NCBI GenBank assembly: GCA_905182405.1
Contig: CAJJBQ010000002.1
Coordinates: 1,302,001-1,366,000 of the forward strand
Length of the DNA stretch: 64,000 nucleotides
Direction of reading: 5' to 3'
From: Akkermansiaceae bacterium
GTDB taxonomy: Bacteria; Verrucomicrobiota; Verrucomicrobiia; Verrucomicrobiales; Akkermansiaceae
The stretch's first letter is position 1. Each line of letters opens with the position of its first letter. A program made the position numbers and the translations under genes. Shown one piece after another: positions 36,071 through 43,885 of the stretch. The notes under the pieces were generated by a model that saw only the letters and a list, made by a program, of their open reading frames with translations, ran no database searches and had not been told where the DNA came from.

Positions 36071-36330
36071 AATCGTAGGACCAGAGGATATAACGGGGAT
36101 TTTGTCATCCGATAAGCCGAAAATCAGGAAATATCACCCTGAGATCATTCTAACGAAATGGAAACTCCAATTGATGGACGTCGCGCGCCTGTCTCAAACG
36201 CAGTTTTCGGCGAAGACTCCACACCTGACTACGAAGAATATTGAGACGCCACCGGGCGCAGGCCAGACGAACCTTCCAATTTATTTTGTTCACATGAACA
36301 CCTTAGTAAGTTCTCGACCTTCGGCAAGAA

Positions 36331-38310
36331 TTAACTTTCAAGAGGTTCGGAAGAACTCGCACGTACGACCCGGTCAACGGTGTGCTTGGTCACCAAATTC
36401 CCCTTCGAAGCACGTCCCTTCACCGCAATTTCCCCGAAATGGAACTCGCGGGAGACGTTTCGCAGACGAAGGACGGGCTTGAGATGTACCGTGACCATAT
36501 TATCGCGACTCGCTTCCTCAGAATGATGAACCGCAAAGTAAAGCACACGCGTCCCCTTCGTCCCCTTACCCATAAGATACACTTTATCCCGAGTCACTCC
36601 TCCCACACGAAAACGCTTTGCGTAGACCGGGCCATCCCTGCCCTCTCGATATATCATCGAGTAAATTTTCTCCTCGTCCTTGCGGAAAACCGACACGTGG
36701 ACTGGCCGCTTTCCGACAAACACCTTGTCGGTGACTTTCATCACCCTCATCTCTCCGTCTTGTGAGAAGGAAATAATGTCATCGAGCGTCGAGCATTTCT
36801 CGACCGGATCATCCTTCTTAAGACCATAGCCCGCAAACCCGTTTTTAAGATCGAGATAAAGAGTCTCGTTGGCAACAACCACCGCCGAACGTTTCACCAC
36901 GCCGAACTCCGCGATCTCCGTCTTCCGCTCGCGCCCTTTGCCATACTTCTTGAGCAGGTTTTTATAATAGGCGATGGTGAAGCGGGTGATATTCCGAATA
37001 TTCTTTTCGGTTTCGTTGACCCGATCCTCCAAGCCTTTAATTTCATCGTCAGCACGGAAGGCATCGAACTTGGAGATCCGCTTGATCCGAATCTCGGTAA
37101 GCCGGGTGATATCCTCAACCGTAACATCTCGCTTCAGCAGCTTCTTGAAGGGAGTCAACCCCTGATCAATCGCTTCGATAACCGCCTCCCAAGTTTCACA
37201 TTCTTCAATGTCACGATAGATACGATTCTCGATAAAAATCTTTTCAAGAGAACTGAAATGCCACTTCTCTTGAAGCTCCCCGAGAAGGATCTCCAATTCT
37301 AAAAGGAGGAGATCTTTGGTAGAATTGGCGGATGCTTTCAGAATCTCGCTCACCCCAAGAAATTGCGGGCGCCCCTCGGAGATCACACAAGAGTTTGGAG
37401 AGATGCTAATTTCACAGTCTGTGAAAGCATAGAGCGCCTCCCGAGTCGTCTCCGCATCAGCTCCCGTGGGAAGGTGAACGAGAATATCGACTTTCTCCGC
37501 AACATTGTCCTCGATCTTGGAAATTTTAATCTTCCCCTTGTCGTTGGCACTGACGATTGAGTCCATCAATGCTCCCGTGTTCGTCCCATAAGGAACCGAA
37601 GTGATTCGAAGTAACTTGGACTTCTCAATTTCTACTCTGGCGCGAACGCGCACTTTCCCCCCACGCAAGCCGTCACGATAGTCGCCAACATCAACCAATC
37701 CCCCGGTCGCAAAATCAGGGGAAAGCTCGAAAGGCTGCTTTCGTAAGACTGCGATACAGGCCTCGATCAACTCGCAAAAATTGTGAGGTAGTCCCTTACA
37801 CGCTAATCCCACCGCAATTCCCTCCACACCCTGCGCGAGCAAGAGCGGAAATTTCATGGGCAGCGTAACCGGCTCTTTATTTCTTCCGTCGTAACTACGC
37901 GTCCAGTTTGTCGTTTTCGGATTAAAGGCCACCTCCAAAGCAAAGGGCGTGAGACGCGCTTCAATGTATCGTGGAGCCGCCGCCCGGTCACCCGTAAGAA
38001 TATTTCCCCAGTTTCCCTGGGTATCAATGAGTAGATCCTTCTGACCCAGCTGCACCATGGCATCGCCAATCGAAGCATCACCGTGAGGGTGATACTTCAT
38101 CGTATTCCCTACGACGTTGGCCACCTTATTGAAGCGCCCATCTTCCAGCTCCCGCATCGAATGCAAAATCCGACGTTGAACAGGCTTCAATCCATCGCCC
38201 AAATGCGGGACCGCCCGCTCCATGATGACGTAGCTGGCGTAATCCAGAAAGTAGTTGGAATACATCCCCCCTAGGGAGATCTTTTCACGTGGCTCATTCG
38301 CTTCTTCCAT
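36331..38310 (-). CDS. parC: DNA topoisomerase IV/gyrase-type subunit A
   Basis: A 659-residue type IIA topoisomerase A subunit. The N-terminal block GDGLKPVQRRILHSM and the QRR-type site are intact, MKYHPHGDASIGDAMV is standard, and the catalytic Tyr115 lies in AAAPRYIEARL. The coiled-coil region is present and the C-terminal beta-pinwheel is short, so the protein is smaller than classic GyrA (about 850 residues). The ParC symbol follows its pairing with the ParE-like gene at 40642. The two subunit genes are interrupted by a lamin-tail gene. It cuts and passes DNA to decatenate or relax chromosomes. Confidence 0.9.
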   Translation of the reverse strand: MEEANEPREKISLGGMYSNYFLDYASYVIMERAVPHLGDGLKPVQRRILHSMRELEDGRFNKVANVVGNTMKYHPHGDASIGDAMVQLGQKDLLIDTQGNWGNILTGDRAAAPRYIEARLTPFALEVAFNPKTTNWTRSYDGRNKEPVTLPMKFPLLLAQGVEGIAVGLACKGLPHNFCELIEACIAVLRKQPFELSPDFATGGLVDVGDYRDGLRGGKVRVRARVEIEKSKLLRITSVPYGTNTGALMDSIVSANDKGKIKISKIEDNVAEKVDILVHLPTGADAETTREALYAFTDCEISISPNSCVISEGRPQFLGVSEILKASANSTKDLLLLELEILLGELQEKWHFSSLEKIFIENRIYRDIEECETWEAVIEAIDQGLTPFKKLLKRDVTVEDITRLTEIRIKRISKFDAFRADDEIKGLEDRVNETEKNIRNITRFTIAYYKNLLKKYGKGRERKTEIAEFGVVKRSAVVVANETLYLDLKNGFAGYGLKKDDPVEKCSTLDDIISFSQDGEMRVMKVTDKVFVGKRPVHVSVFRKDEEKIYSMIYREGRDGPVYAKRFRVGGVTRDKVYLMGKGTKGTRVLYFAVHHSEEASRDNMVTVHLKPVLRLRNVSREFHFGEIAVKGRASKGNLVTKHTVDRVVRASSSEPLES

Positions 38311-38450
38311 GGATCAAGAGAGATTTCCTTAGAAAACTGAACTATCAGTCACTCCGTGCCAATTCTAAAATTTGGACACCCTCCGCGGGAAACAAAAAAT
38401 CCGAAACAGCCAGACGGCCATCCCGGATTAAAAATCAATATCTCCGTGAA

Positions 38451-40535
38451 CTACCGCACCTCGATAACTCGATAAAAGCGGGTCCCGGTTGCAGGAATTC
38501 CCGCGTCCGTGAAACTGAAGGTCACCGTGCCGTCAGGATTGTCAGCTTCCGTGTAACCAGCGGCCAGCACCGTCCAGGGACTCGCTTGATCGAGGTCATC
38601 GGTAAATTCGATATTGAAGGTCTTCACCCCCAAGCCCGTAACGACCATCTCACCTACCCCCGTTGCTCCGTTGACCGTTAGAATGAGAATTTCAGGATCA
38701 ACGGTAACCGGAGGCTTAATCGTATCGGAGTTTTCCGCCCCAGGAGTATCAACAGCTGGGACTTCGGCACTCCCAAAAGGTCCCCGGACCCAGGCGCCTG
38801 TGCCGCTCGGTGAGCGGAGAACGTGCGCAGGAGTAAAGCCGTCATCACTTGTTACCTCGGCATTCATGAATCCAAGAGAAGTCGCGTATCCAACCCCATC
38901 CACCGCAGGATCTCCAGGCTGGATGATTGAGACTGCATCCAGAATCGATCCCCACGGCATTGAATCCAAGACTCCATCGTTATCAGTATCGAGATCAGTG
39001 TTCTTCGCTCCGGTAAAGTCTGTCACCAGGAGGAACGTTATGGAGTCATTATTCTCGAAGATGTTGGTTCCTGCTGAGTAGTCCGCAGTCACATCAAAAA
39101 TACCGTCATTCGCGATCAGGAAATAATTACCGGTTGCCGTATTTCCGCCCAGATCATAAGCACGATCGACATTCCCGCTGGCATCATTCCCACCTAGATC
39201 CCCCAGCACGATCAACCAAAGTCGATTCAGAGAATAATCCGGAGCCGCTCCAAAAATTTCGAGATACTCTTGGGTGTCAACTCCAGCGTTATCCGTGCGA
39301 AGTTCGTTAATCACGAGATCTGGAGCAGCAAAGGCTTCGTCGTCGGTCACTACGACTGAAACACTTGAAGACTCGATCAGCACATTGGGGTCAGCGACAA
39401 TGATTTGGACCGAGCGAGAACCATCAACCTCGGCATCGTCCACACCATTCACAGTGAAGGTTGCCGTGGTCTGGTTCGCAGAGATATCTACGGTGCTAGG
39501 CCCGCTCAACTCTGAGAAATCATCAATAATCACATCAAAAGAGTAACCCGTCGGGCTAGAAGCACTAATGGTGACCGTAATGGTCGATAAACCTCCATTT
39601 TCAGAAATGGAAGCAGGATCAGCTTCGACAGAAATGGTCGGAATCGGGGCTTCATCGTCCTCAACCGTCACGGTGATATTTCCAGAAAAAACACCATCGG
39701 CAGAAGCAGTAATTGTCGCCAACTGAGAAGCGTCTTGATCTCCGTCATCGACTGCATCGACCCCGAAAGTCGCCGAGGCTTGGCCCACTCCGATCATTAC
39801 TGATGCCGGAACGGTGAGCTCCGTGTCATCGTTACTTGCAAGATTTACAGTGAGTGCTGCTGAAAGATCACCCGCACGGGTCACGGTCCCGATGGCCGCG
39901 CCAGCACCTGCTCCCTCCGAAAAGGTGGCAGGGTCAACGGTAACGGTAAGACTGTCTCCAGCGAAGGGATTTCCATCGACCTTGGTCCCAGGTGAAAAGA
40001 GCGCGCCGTTCGCGCCGGCCGCCGTCGAATGCTCAACCAGCGGTTCGGCTCCAGTAATATCAGGGTCGCGGGTGAGAGACTGGTTATTACCCCCTTCCCC
40101 GAAGTATTCATAGAAGACCACAGAAGCTCCCGAAGCATCAGCCAGAGTAATTGAATCACCTGAGTTATTGAAACCAAGCAGACCTTCGCTGGAGATTTGA
40201 ACAATCGCCCCACCAAAGGTCCCCGTAGGAGTTCCTCCTCCAAACACGAGCACTACTTGCCCATCGGCTACCACTGTCGACCCTACGAAGCTGTGGCGGA
40301 GACCGGTGAAGTCATTGATCACCCAATTCTCAATATCGACAGAAGCACCAGTATTGTTAATCAACTCAATAAATTCATCTTCAGAGCTATGCCGTGTCCC
40401 GTCTCCATTGGCATCCCCTGGTGTTTCAGCACCAGCATTTGCAGCGGGGTCGGCGTGGATTTCATTAATGATCCACTGGGCGGAGAGATTCGAAGTTGCA
40501 AGCGCGAGCAAAAGAGAGGGAATACATATTTTCAT
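38451..40535 (-). CDS. Secreted lamin-tail / Calx-beta domain protein
   Basis: A 694-residue secreted protein starting MKICIPSLLLALATSNLSAQ. A longer frame to 40661 would run into the parE gene, so the ATG at 40535 is chosen. Domain order: lamin-tail domain (WIINEIHADP, DEFIELINNTGASVDIENW), two Calx-beta repeats (SEGAGAGAAIGTVTRAGDLS and ISENGGLSTITVTISAS) with Ca-binding acidic ends, a second lamin-tail-like region (LVINELRTDNAG), and a C-terminal module ending GTRFYRVIEVR. The same end module occurs in the LamG protein at 43886. It likely serves at the cell surface; no enzyme motif is seen. It splits the parE-parC pair. Confidence 0.87.
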   Translation of the reverse strand: MKICIPSLLLALATSNLSAQWIINEIHADPAANAGAETPGDANGDGTRHSSEDEFIELINNTGASVDIENWVINDFTGLRHSFVGSTVVADGQVVLVFGGGTPTGTFGGAIVQISSEGLLGFNNSGDSITLADASGASVVFYEYFGEGGNNQSLTRDPDITGAEPLVEHSTAAGANGALFSPGTKVDGNPFAGDSLTVTVDPATFSEGAGAGAAIGTVTRAGDLSAALTVNLASNDDTELTVPASVMIGVGQASATFGVDAVDDGDQDASQLATITASADGVFSGNITVTVEDDEAPIPTISVEADPASISENGGLSTITVTISASSPTGYSFDVIIDDFSELSGPSTVDISANQTTATFTVNGVDDAEVDGSRSVQIIVADPNVLIESSSVSVVVTDDEAFAAPDLVINELRTDNAGVDTQEYLEIFGAAPDYSLNRLWLIVLGDLGGNDASGNVDRAYDLGGNTATGNYFLIANDGIFDVTADYSAGTNIFENNDSITFLLVTDFTGAKNTDLDTDNDGVLDSMPWGSILDAVSIIQPGDPAVDGVGYATSLGFMNAEVTSDDGFTPAHVLRSPSGTGAWVRGPFGSAEVPAVDTPGAENSDTIKPPVTVDPEILILTVNGATGVGEMVVTGLGVKTFNIEFTDDLDQASPWTVLAAGYTEADNPDGTVTFSFTDAGIPATGTRFYRVIEVR

Positions 40536-40580
40536 CGATACAAAAAAGAGTTCAAAACTGAAACAGCACAGCTTACGCCA

Positions 40581-40608
40581 TGTATAGTCCCCCTCTCTTT
40601 TCGCGCAA
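40581..40608 (-). promoter_or_regulatory. Sigma70-type promoter for the lamin-tail gene
   Basis: On the minus strand TTGCGC (40608-40603) and TATACA (40586-40581) are spaced by 16 nt. The expected start point leaves a leader of about 40 nt before the ATG at 40535. This would let the gene be expressed apart from parE. Confidence 0.5.
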
Positions 40609-40641
40609 ACCCTACTTTGTGGCAGGCGCGTCACTTGCCGT

Positions 40642-42489
40642 CTAGACTTCGGCAGAATCAACGTCTTCTCGAAGATTCTCGATGATAAAAACCTGACGAT
40701 CCGGGGTGTTTTTTCCCATGTAAAAGGTCAGCATTTCCTTGAGACCCTTTCCCTCTTCCATCTGCACCGGATCGAGACGGATGTCCTTGCCGATCATAAA
40801 TTTGAATTCATCGGGCGAAATTTCACCTAAACCCTTAAATCGCGTGATCTCAGGATTGCGGCCCAGATCCGCCATCGCCTCCTCCCGCTCGGCCTCATCA
40901 TAGCAATATCTCGTCTCCTTCTTATTACGCACCCGGAAGAGCGGCGTCTGGAGAATATAGAGGTGCCCTTCCCTGATCAGCTCAGGAAAAAACTGCAAGA
41001 AGAAGGTCAAGAGCAGCAAGCGAATGTGCATGCCGTCGACATCCGCATCCGTTGCGATCACCACCCGATTGAAACGGAGGCTTTCAATATCGTCCTCGAT
41101 CCCAAGTGCGGCCTGTAAAAAGGCAAATTCCTCGTTCTCATAAACGATCTTTTTCGAGAGTCCAAAGGTATTAAGTGGTTTCCCCCGCAGCGAAAAGACA
41201 CCCTGCGTTTCCACATCACGACACTTCGTGATCGAGCCACTGGCACTATCACCCTCGGTCAAAAACACCGTCGTATCGAGTCGGCGCTTGTGCTTCGTAT
41301 TGAAGTGAGCACGACAATCCCTTAGCTTTTTATTGTGAACTTTCGTTTGCTTCGCGCGATCACGAGCCAATTTCTTCACCCCACTGAGCTCCTTGCGCTC
41401 TCTCTCCGCGGCCATGATCCGTTTCTGAATCGCCTCCGCGACCACCGGATTCTTGTGAAGAAAGTTATCAAGATTCTCTTTCAGGAAATTGGCAATGAAG
41501 GTCCGCACCGTTTCACCCCCGGGGGACACCGTGGCGCTTCCTAACTTCGTCTTGGTCTGACTCTCAAATACCGGTTCTTCGATCCGAACCGAAACTGCAC
41601 CCATAATCCCCGCACGGATATCTGAGGGGTCGTAACTTTTCTTGTAGAACTCTCGAATCACCTTAACTAGGGCCTCACGAAAGGCCGCCAAATGAGTTCC
41701 TCCCTGGTGGGTATTTTGACCGTTGACGAAGGAGTAGTAATCTTCACTCCCTCCCGCCGTATGCGTGAAGCAGACATCAATATCATCCCCACTCAAGAGA
41801 ATCGGCGCGTAAAGAGCTTCGTCATCCAGCTCCTCACGCAGAAGGTCGAGAAGGCCATTCTTAGAGCGAAATTTTTTTCCATTCAGCACGAGTGACAGGC
41901 CTGGATTGAGATAGGAATAATAGCGGCACATCTTCTCCACGAAGGGCAAGCGAAATTTGGTGCGCTTCGGAAAAACAGTACAATCCAAATCAAAAGCTAC
42001 CCGAGTTCCCTGCGCGGCACAATCTGACTTGGGCTCCGTCATCTCCTCAACGACCTCGCCCCTACTGAACTCGATCGCCTTGGTCACACCTTCCCGCCAT
42101 GCTTGGATTTCAAAAAATACGCTCAGAGCATTCACCGCCTTGATACCCACCCCATTCAAACCGACCGACTTCTTGAAGGCCTCACTATCATACTTCGCCC
42201 CAGTATTAATCTTGGCGGCACAGTCCATCAACTTACCCAGAGGAATCCCGCGACCGTAGTCACGCACCTCCACCCGGCTCTCGTCATCGATGTGGATGCG
42301 AATCTCCTTACCGTGTCCCATGACAAACTCATCCACCGCATTATCGAGTGCTTCCTTCAGGAGAATATAGATCCCATCGTCAGGCGAAGACCCATCACCC
42401 AGCTTACCAATATACATTCCGGGACGGAGACGAATGTGCTCTCTCCAGTCCAGACTCTTAATATCGTCCTCGGTGTAACTAGCGGCCAT
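40642..42489 (-). CDS. parE: DNA topoisomerase IV/gyrase-type subunit B
   Basis: A 615-residue type IIA topoisomerase B subunit. GHKL ATPase motifs are [13 protein letters not shown] and VRDYGRGIP. The middle has [20 protein letters not shown]. The TOPRIM domain shows [12 protein letters not shown] and the Mg-binding [10 protein letters not shown]. The length is typical of ParE and of the short Bacteroidota/Verrucomicrobiota GyrB-like forms, without the extra insert of proteobacterial GyrB. It provides ATP-driven strand capture for the ParC subunit at 36331. Confidence 0.93.
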   Translation of the reverse strand: MAASYTEDDIKSLDWREHIRLRPGMYIGKLGDGSSPDDGIYILLKEALDNAVDEFVMGHGKEIRIHIDDESRVEVRDYGRGIPLGKLMDCAAKINTGAKYDSEAFKKSVGLNGVGIKAVNALSVFFEIQAWREGVTKAIEFSRGEVVEEMTEPKSDCAAQGTRVAFDLDCTVFPKRTKFRLPFVEKMCRYYSYLNPGLSLVLNGKKFRSKNGLLDLLREELDDEALYAPILLSGDDIDVCFTHTAGGSEDYYSFVNGQNTHQGGTHLAAFREALVKVIREFYKKSYDPSDIRAGIMGAVSVRIEEPVFESQTKTKLGSATVSPGGETVRTFIANFLKENLDNFLHKNPVVAEAIQKRIMAAERERKELSGVKKLARDRAKQTKVHNKKLRDCRAHFNTKHKRRLDTTVFLTEGDSASGSITKCRDVETQGVFSLRGKPLNTFGLSKKIVYENEEFAFLQAALGIEDDIESLRFNRVVIATDADVDGMHIRLLLLTFFLQFFPELIREGHLYILQTPLFRVRNKKETRYCYDEAEREEAMADLGRNPEITRFKGLGEISPDEFKFMIGKDIRLDPVQMEEGKGLKEMLTFYMGKNTPDRQVFIIENLREDVDSAEV

Positions 42490-42590
42490 GATTTCCTTAA
42501 GAGTTCTTAGAAATCAAAGGTTCCGTCAAGACGCAAAAAAACGCCCACTCCGAAGAAAGCCGACGTCTTTGAAAAATTCAGCGGTAAAAT

Positions 42591-43202
42591 CTACCAGTCG
42601 ATATTCGATCCACGCGTATCAATGTGTGTAAAATCGCTATAGCTCCCAACTCCTCCTTTAAAGTAACCGCGCTCACGCAACTTACGGGCAGCGGCCGCGA
42701 TATTTCTTGGAGACGTTCCAAACTGGAGATCCAGCGCGGAGTTTCTCATGTGCCATGAGTTCGTCTTGGCACCCGGGCAGCGACGATTGTAGGCCGGACT
42801 GCGATAAGCGGAAGTGACATCTTTTACCGGCATGCCCACTTGGGCTCCAATGCAATCCGCCACCATCAACGTCTGGCCCATCGCTCTCCAGCTGTGACGT
42901 TCCGGAAGATTGTTCCAAAGTGAACCTTTCATACGGGCGTGAGCATTAAGCACCTGCTCTGGCGTGACGAACTTTAAGCGAAGAGCCCGGAGATACACTC
43001 CATATGCTTGCACCTGCTGCTCACCTTGATGACGGACCCAAGCCAACGGCAAAAAACTGACATCGAACGGCCGGGAGTTCCGAAAAAGGAACGCGCTACT
43101 CACGCTTGTTGAAGCCACCAGCCCGGTAACTGCAACCGCAGACTTACTGAGAAAATTACGTCTGCTCAAAATAGGAGTTAAACTGGTCACTGTCAGCGGC
43201 AT
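42591..43202 (-). CDS. Tat-exported DUF882 (peptidase M15-like) protein
   Basis: A 203-residue protein (start ATG 43202; an in-frame ATG at 43229 would add nine residues). The N-terminus SRRNFLSKSAVAVTGLVAST is a clear Tat signal. The zinc-peptidase pattern of the YcbK/DUF882 family is visible: AYRSPAYNRRCPGA, NSWHMRNSALDLQF with His and Asp ligands, and the late His in FTHIDTRG. Such proteins are murein endopeptidases or binding proteins of the periplasm. It is 101 bp upstream of parE on the same strand. A perfect 14-bp palindrome lies about 45 bp before it. Confidence 0.87.
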   Translation of the reverse strand: MPLTVTSLTPILSRRNFLSKSAVAVTGLVASTSVSSAFLFRNSRPFDVSFLPLAWVRHQGEQQVQAYGVYLRALRLKFVTPEQVLNAHARMKGSLWNNLPERHSWRAMGQTLMVADCIGAQVGMPVKDVTSAYRSPAYNRRCPGAKTNSWHMRNSALDLQFGTSPRNIAAAARKLRERGYFKGGVGSYSDFTHIDTRGSNIDW

Positions 43203-43244
43203 TAATCGAAAATTTGCATTTTCTCTCAAAAACTTACCAGAAAA

Positions 43245-43258
43245 TAATTACGTAATTA
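43245..43258. promoter_or_regulatory. 14-bp perfect palindrome upstream of the DUF882 gene
   Basis: TAATTACGTAATTA is perfectly self-complementary and lies 43 bp before the start of the Tat-exported DUF882 gene. Its place between likely promoter and gene would suit a repressor site. An A/T-rich sequence of this length can also arise by chance. Confidence 0.3.
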
Positions 43259-43430
43259 CCATAACGCATCGATGCTACTGCAATATTCCAGCTAAGCGTC
43301 TCTTAACAAGCGAGTGCGCGCCAGCGCCATTTCACCCGATAGCGAAGTATTCCTATTTTTCTAAACCGAAGAGGAACATCAGATTACCTCCTCTTTTAGA
43401 GACGTTTCCCTTAATCGAATCCTTCAAGTA

Positions 43431-43458
43431 TTGACTTCAATCGACCCCAAGATAACAT
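43431..43458 (+). promoter_or_regulatory. Sigma70-type promoter for tRNA-Arg
   Basis: TTGACT (43431-43436) and TAACAT (43453-43458) are spaced by 16 nt. The mature tRNA 5' end at 43474 lies 16 nt after the -10 box, giving a short 5' leader for RNase P to remove. Confidence 0.7.
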
Positions 43459-43473
43459 CAGGCTACTTGGAAA

Positions 43474-43545
43474 GGGTCTGTAGTTCAATGGATAGAACAA
43501 TGGTTTCCGGTACCATAGATCGGGGTTCGACTCCCTGCGGACCTG
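43474..43545 (+). tRNA. tRNA-Arg (anticodon CCG)
   Basis: The cloverleaf is complete: acceptor GGGTCTG with CGGACCT (two G-T pairs), D-arm GTTC/GAAC, anticodon stem ATGGT/ACCAT with loop TTCCGGT, and T-arm CGGGG/CCCTG with loop TTCGACT. The anticodon CCG reads the arginine codon CGG. The discriminator is G. The next bases are CCC, so CCA is not directly encoded, although CCA appears four bases later. A promoter precedes it and a terminator follows. Confidence 0.95.
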
Positions 43546-43562
43546 CCCACCAATATAGGATG

Positions 43563-43597
43563 GAAACCTCTTAGTGAAGGGGTTTCTAGGGGTTTTT
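43563..43597 (+). terminator. Rho-independent terminator of tRNA-Arg
   Basis: A 10-bp stem (43563-43572 with 43577-43586, one G-T pair) closes on the loop AGTG and is followed by TAGGGG and five Ts. It begins 17 bp after the tRNA. Confidence 0.8.
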
Positions 43598-43599
43598 CA

Positions 43600-43697
43600 C
43601 CTTCCGACACGAAATTGGGATTTCTGCCTGAAAAGGGCCATTCCGGTCATTTCGTGGTAAAGTTTTAAAGCTAATCTTGGTGTTCAGGTGTCGGAGG
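43600..43697. other. Nested inverted repeats after tRNA-Arg, possible structured RNA
   Basis: Two inverted repeats overlap. CCTTCCGACAC (43600-43610) pairs with GTGTCGGAGG (43688-43697). Inside, CACGAAAT (43608-43615) pairs perfectly with ATTTCGTG (43649-43656). The two share three bases, so they would exclude each other at their ends, as in a switch. A run of Ts (43711-43720) follows. The 340-bp gap between tRNA-Arg and the LamG gene holds no credible protein gene. It may be a small RNA, or the scar of an element once inserted at the tRNA. Confidence 0.35.
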
Positions 43698-43885
43698 CTC
43701 TCGGAGGGACTTTTTATTTTCTTCATGAATCGGACCTTTCACGGAAAGAGCTTTACCTCAAACAAGCTCGATCATGAAATAGAGAGGCCATGAAAAAGAA
43801 ACGTCTCTTCTCTGAATTCTCTAAGATCGTAGAAGAAGAAGGAGGCCTCGAGGGCAATGTGAGCGATTCATCGGACCACGGCTGG

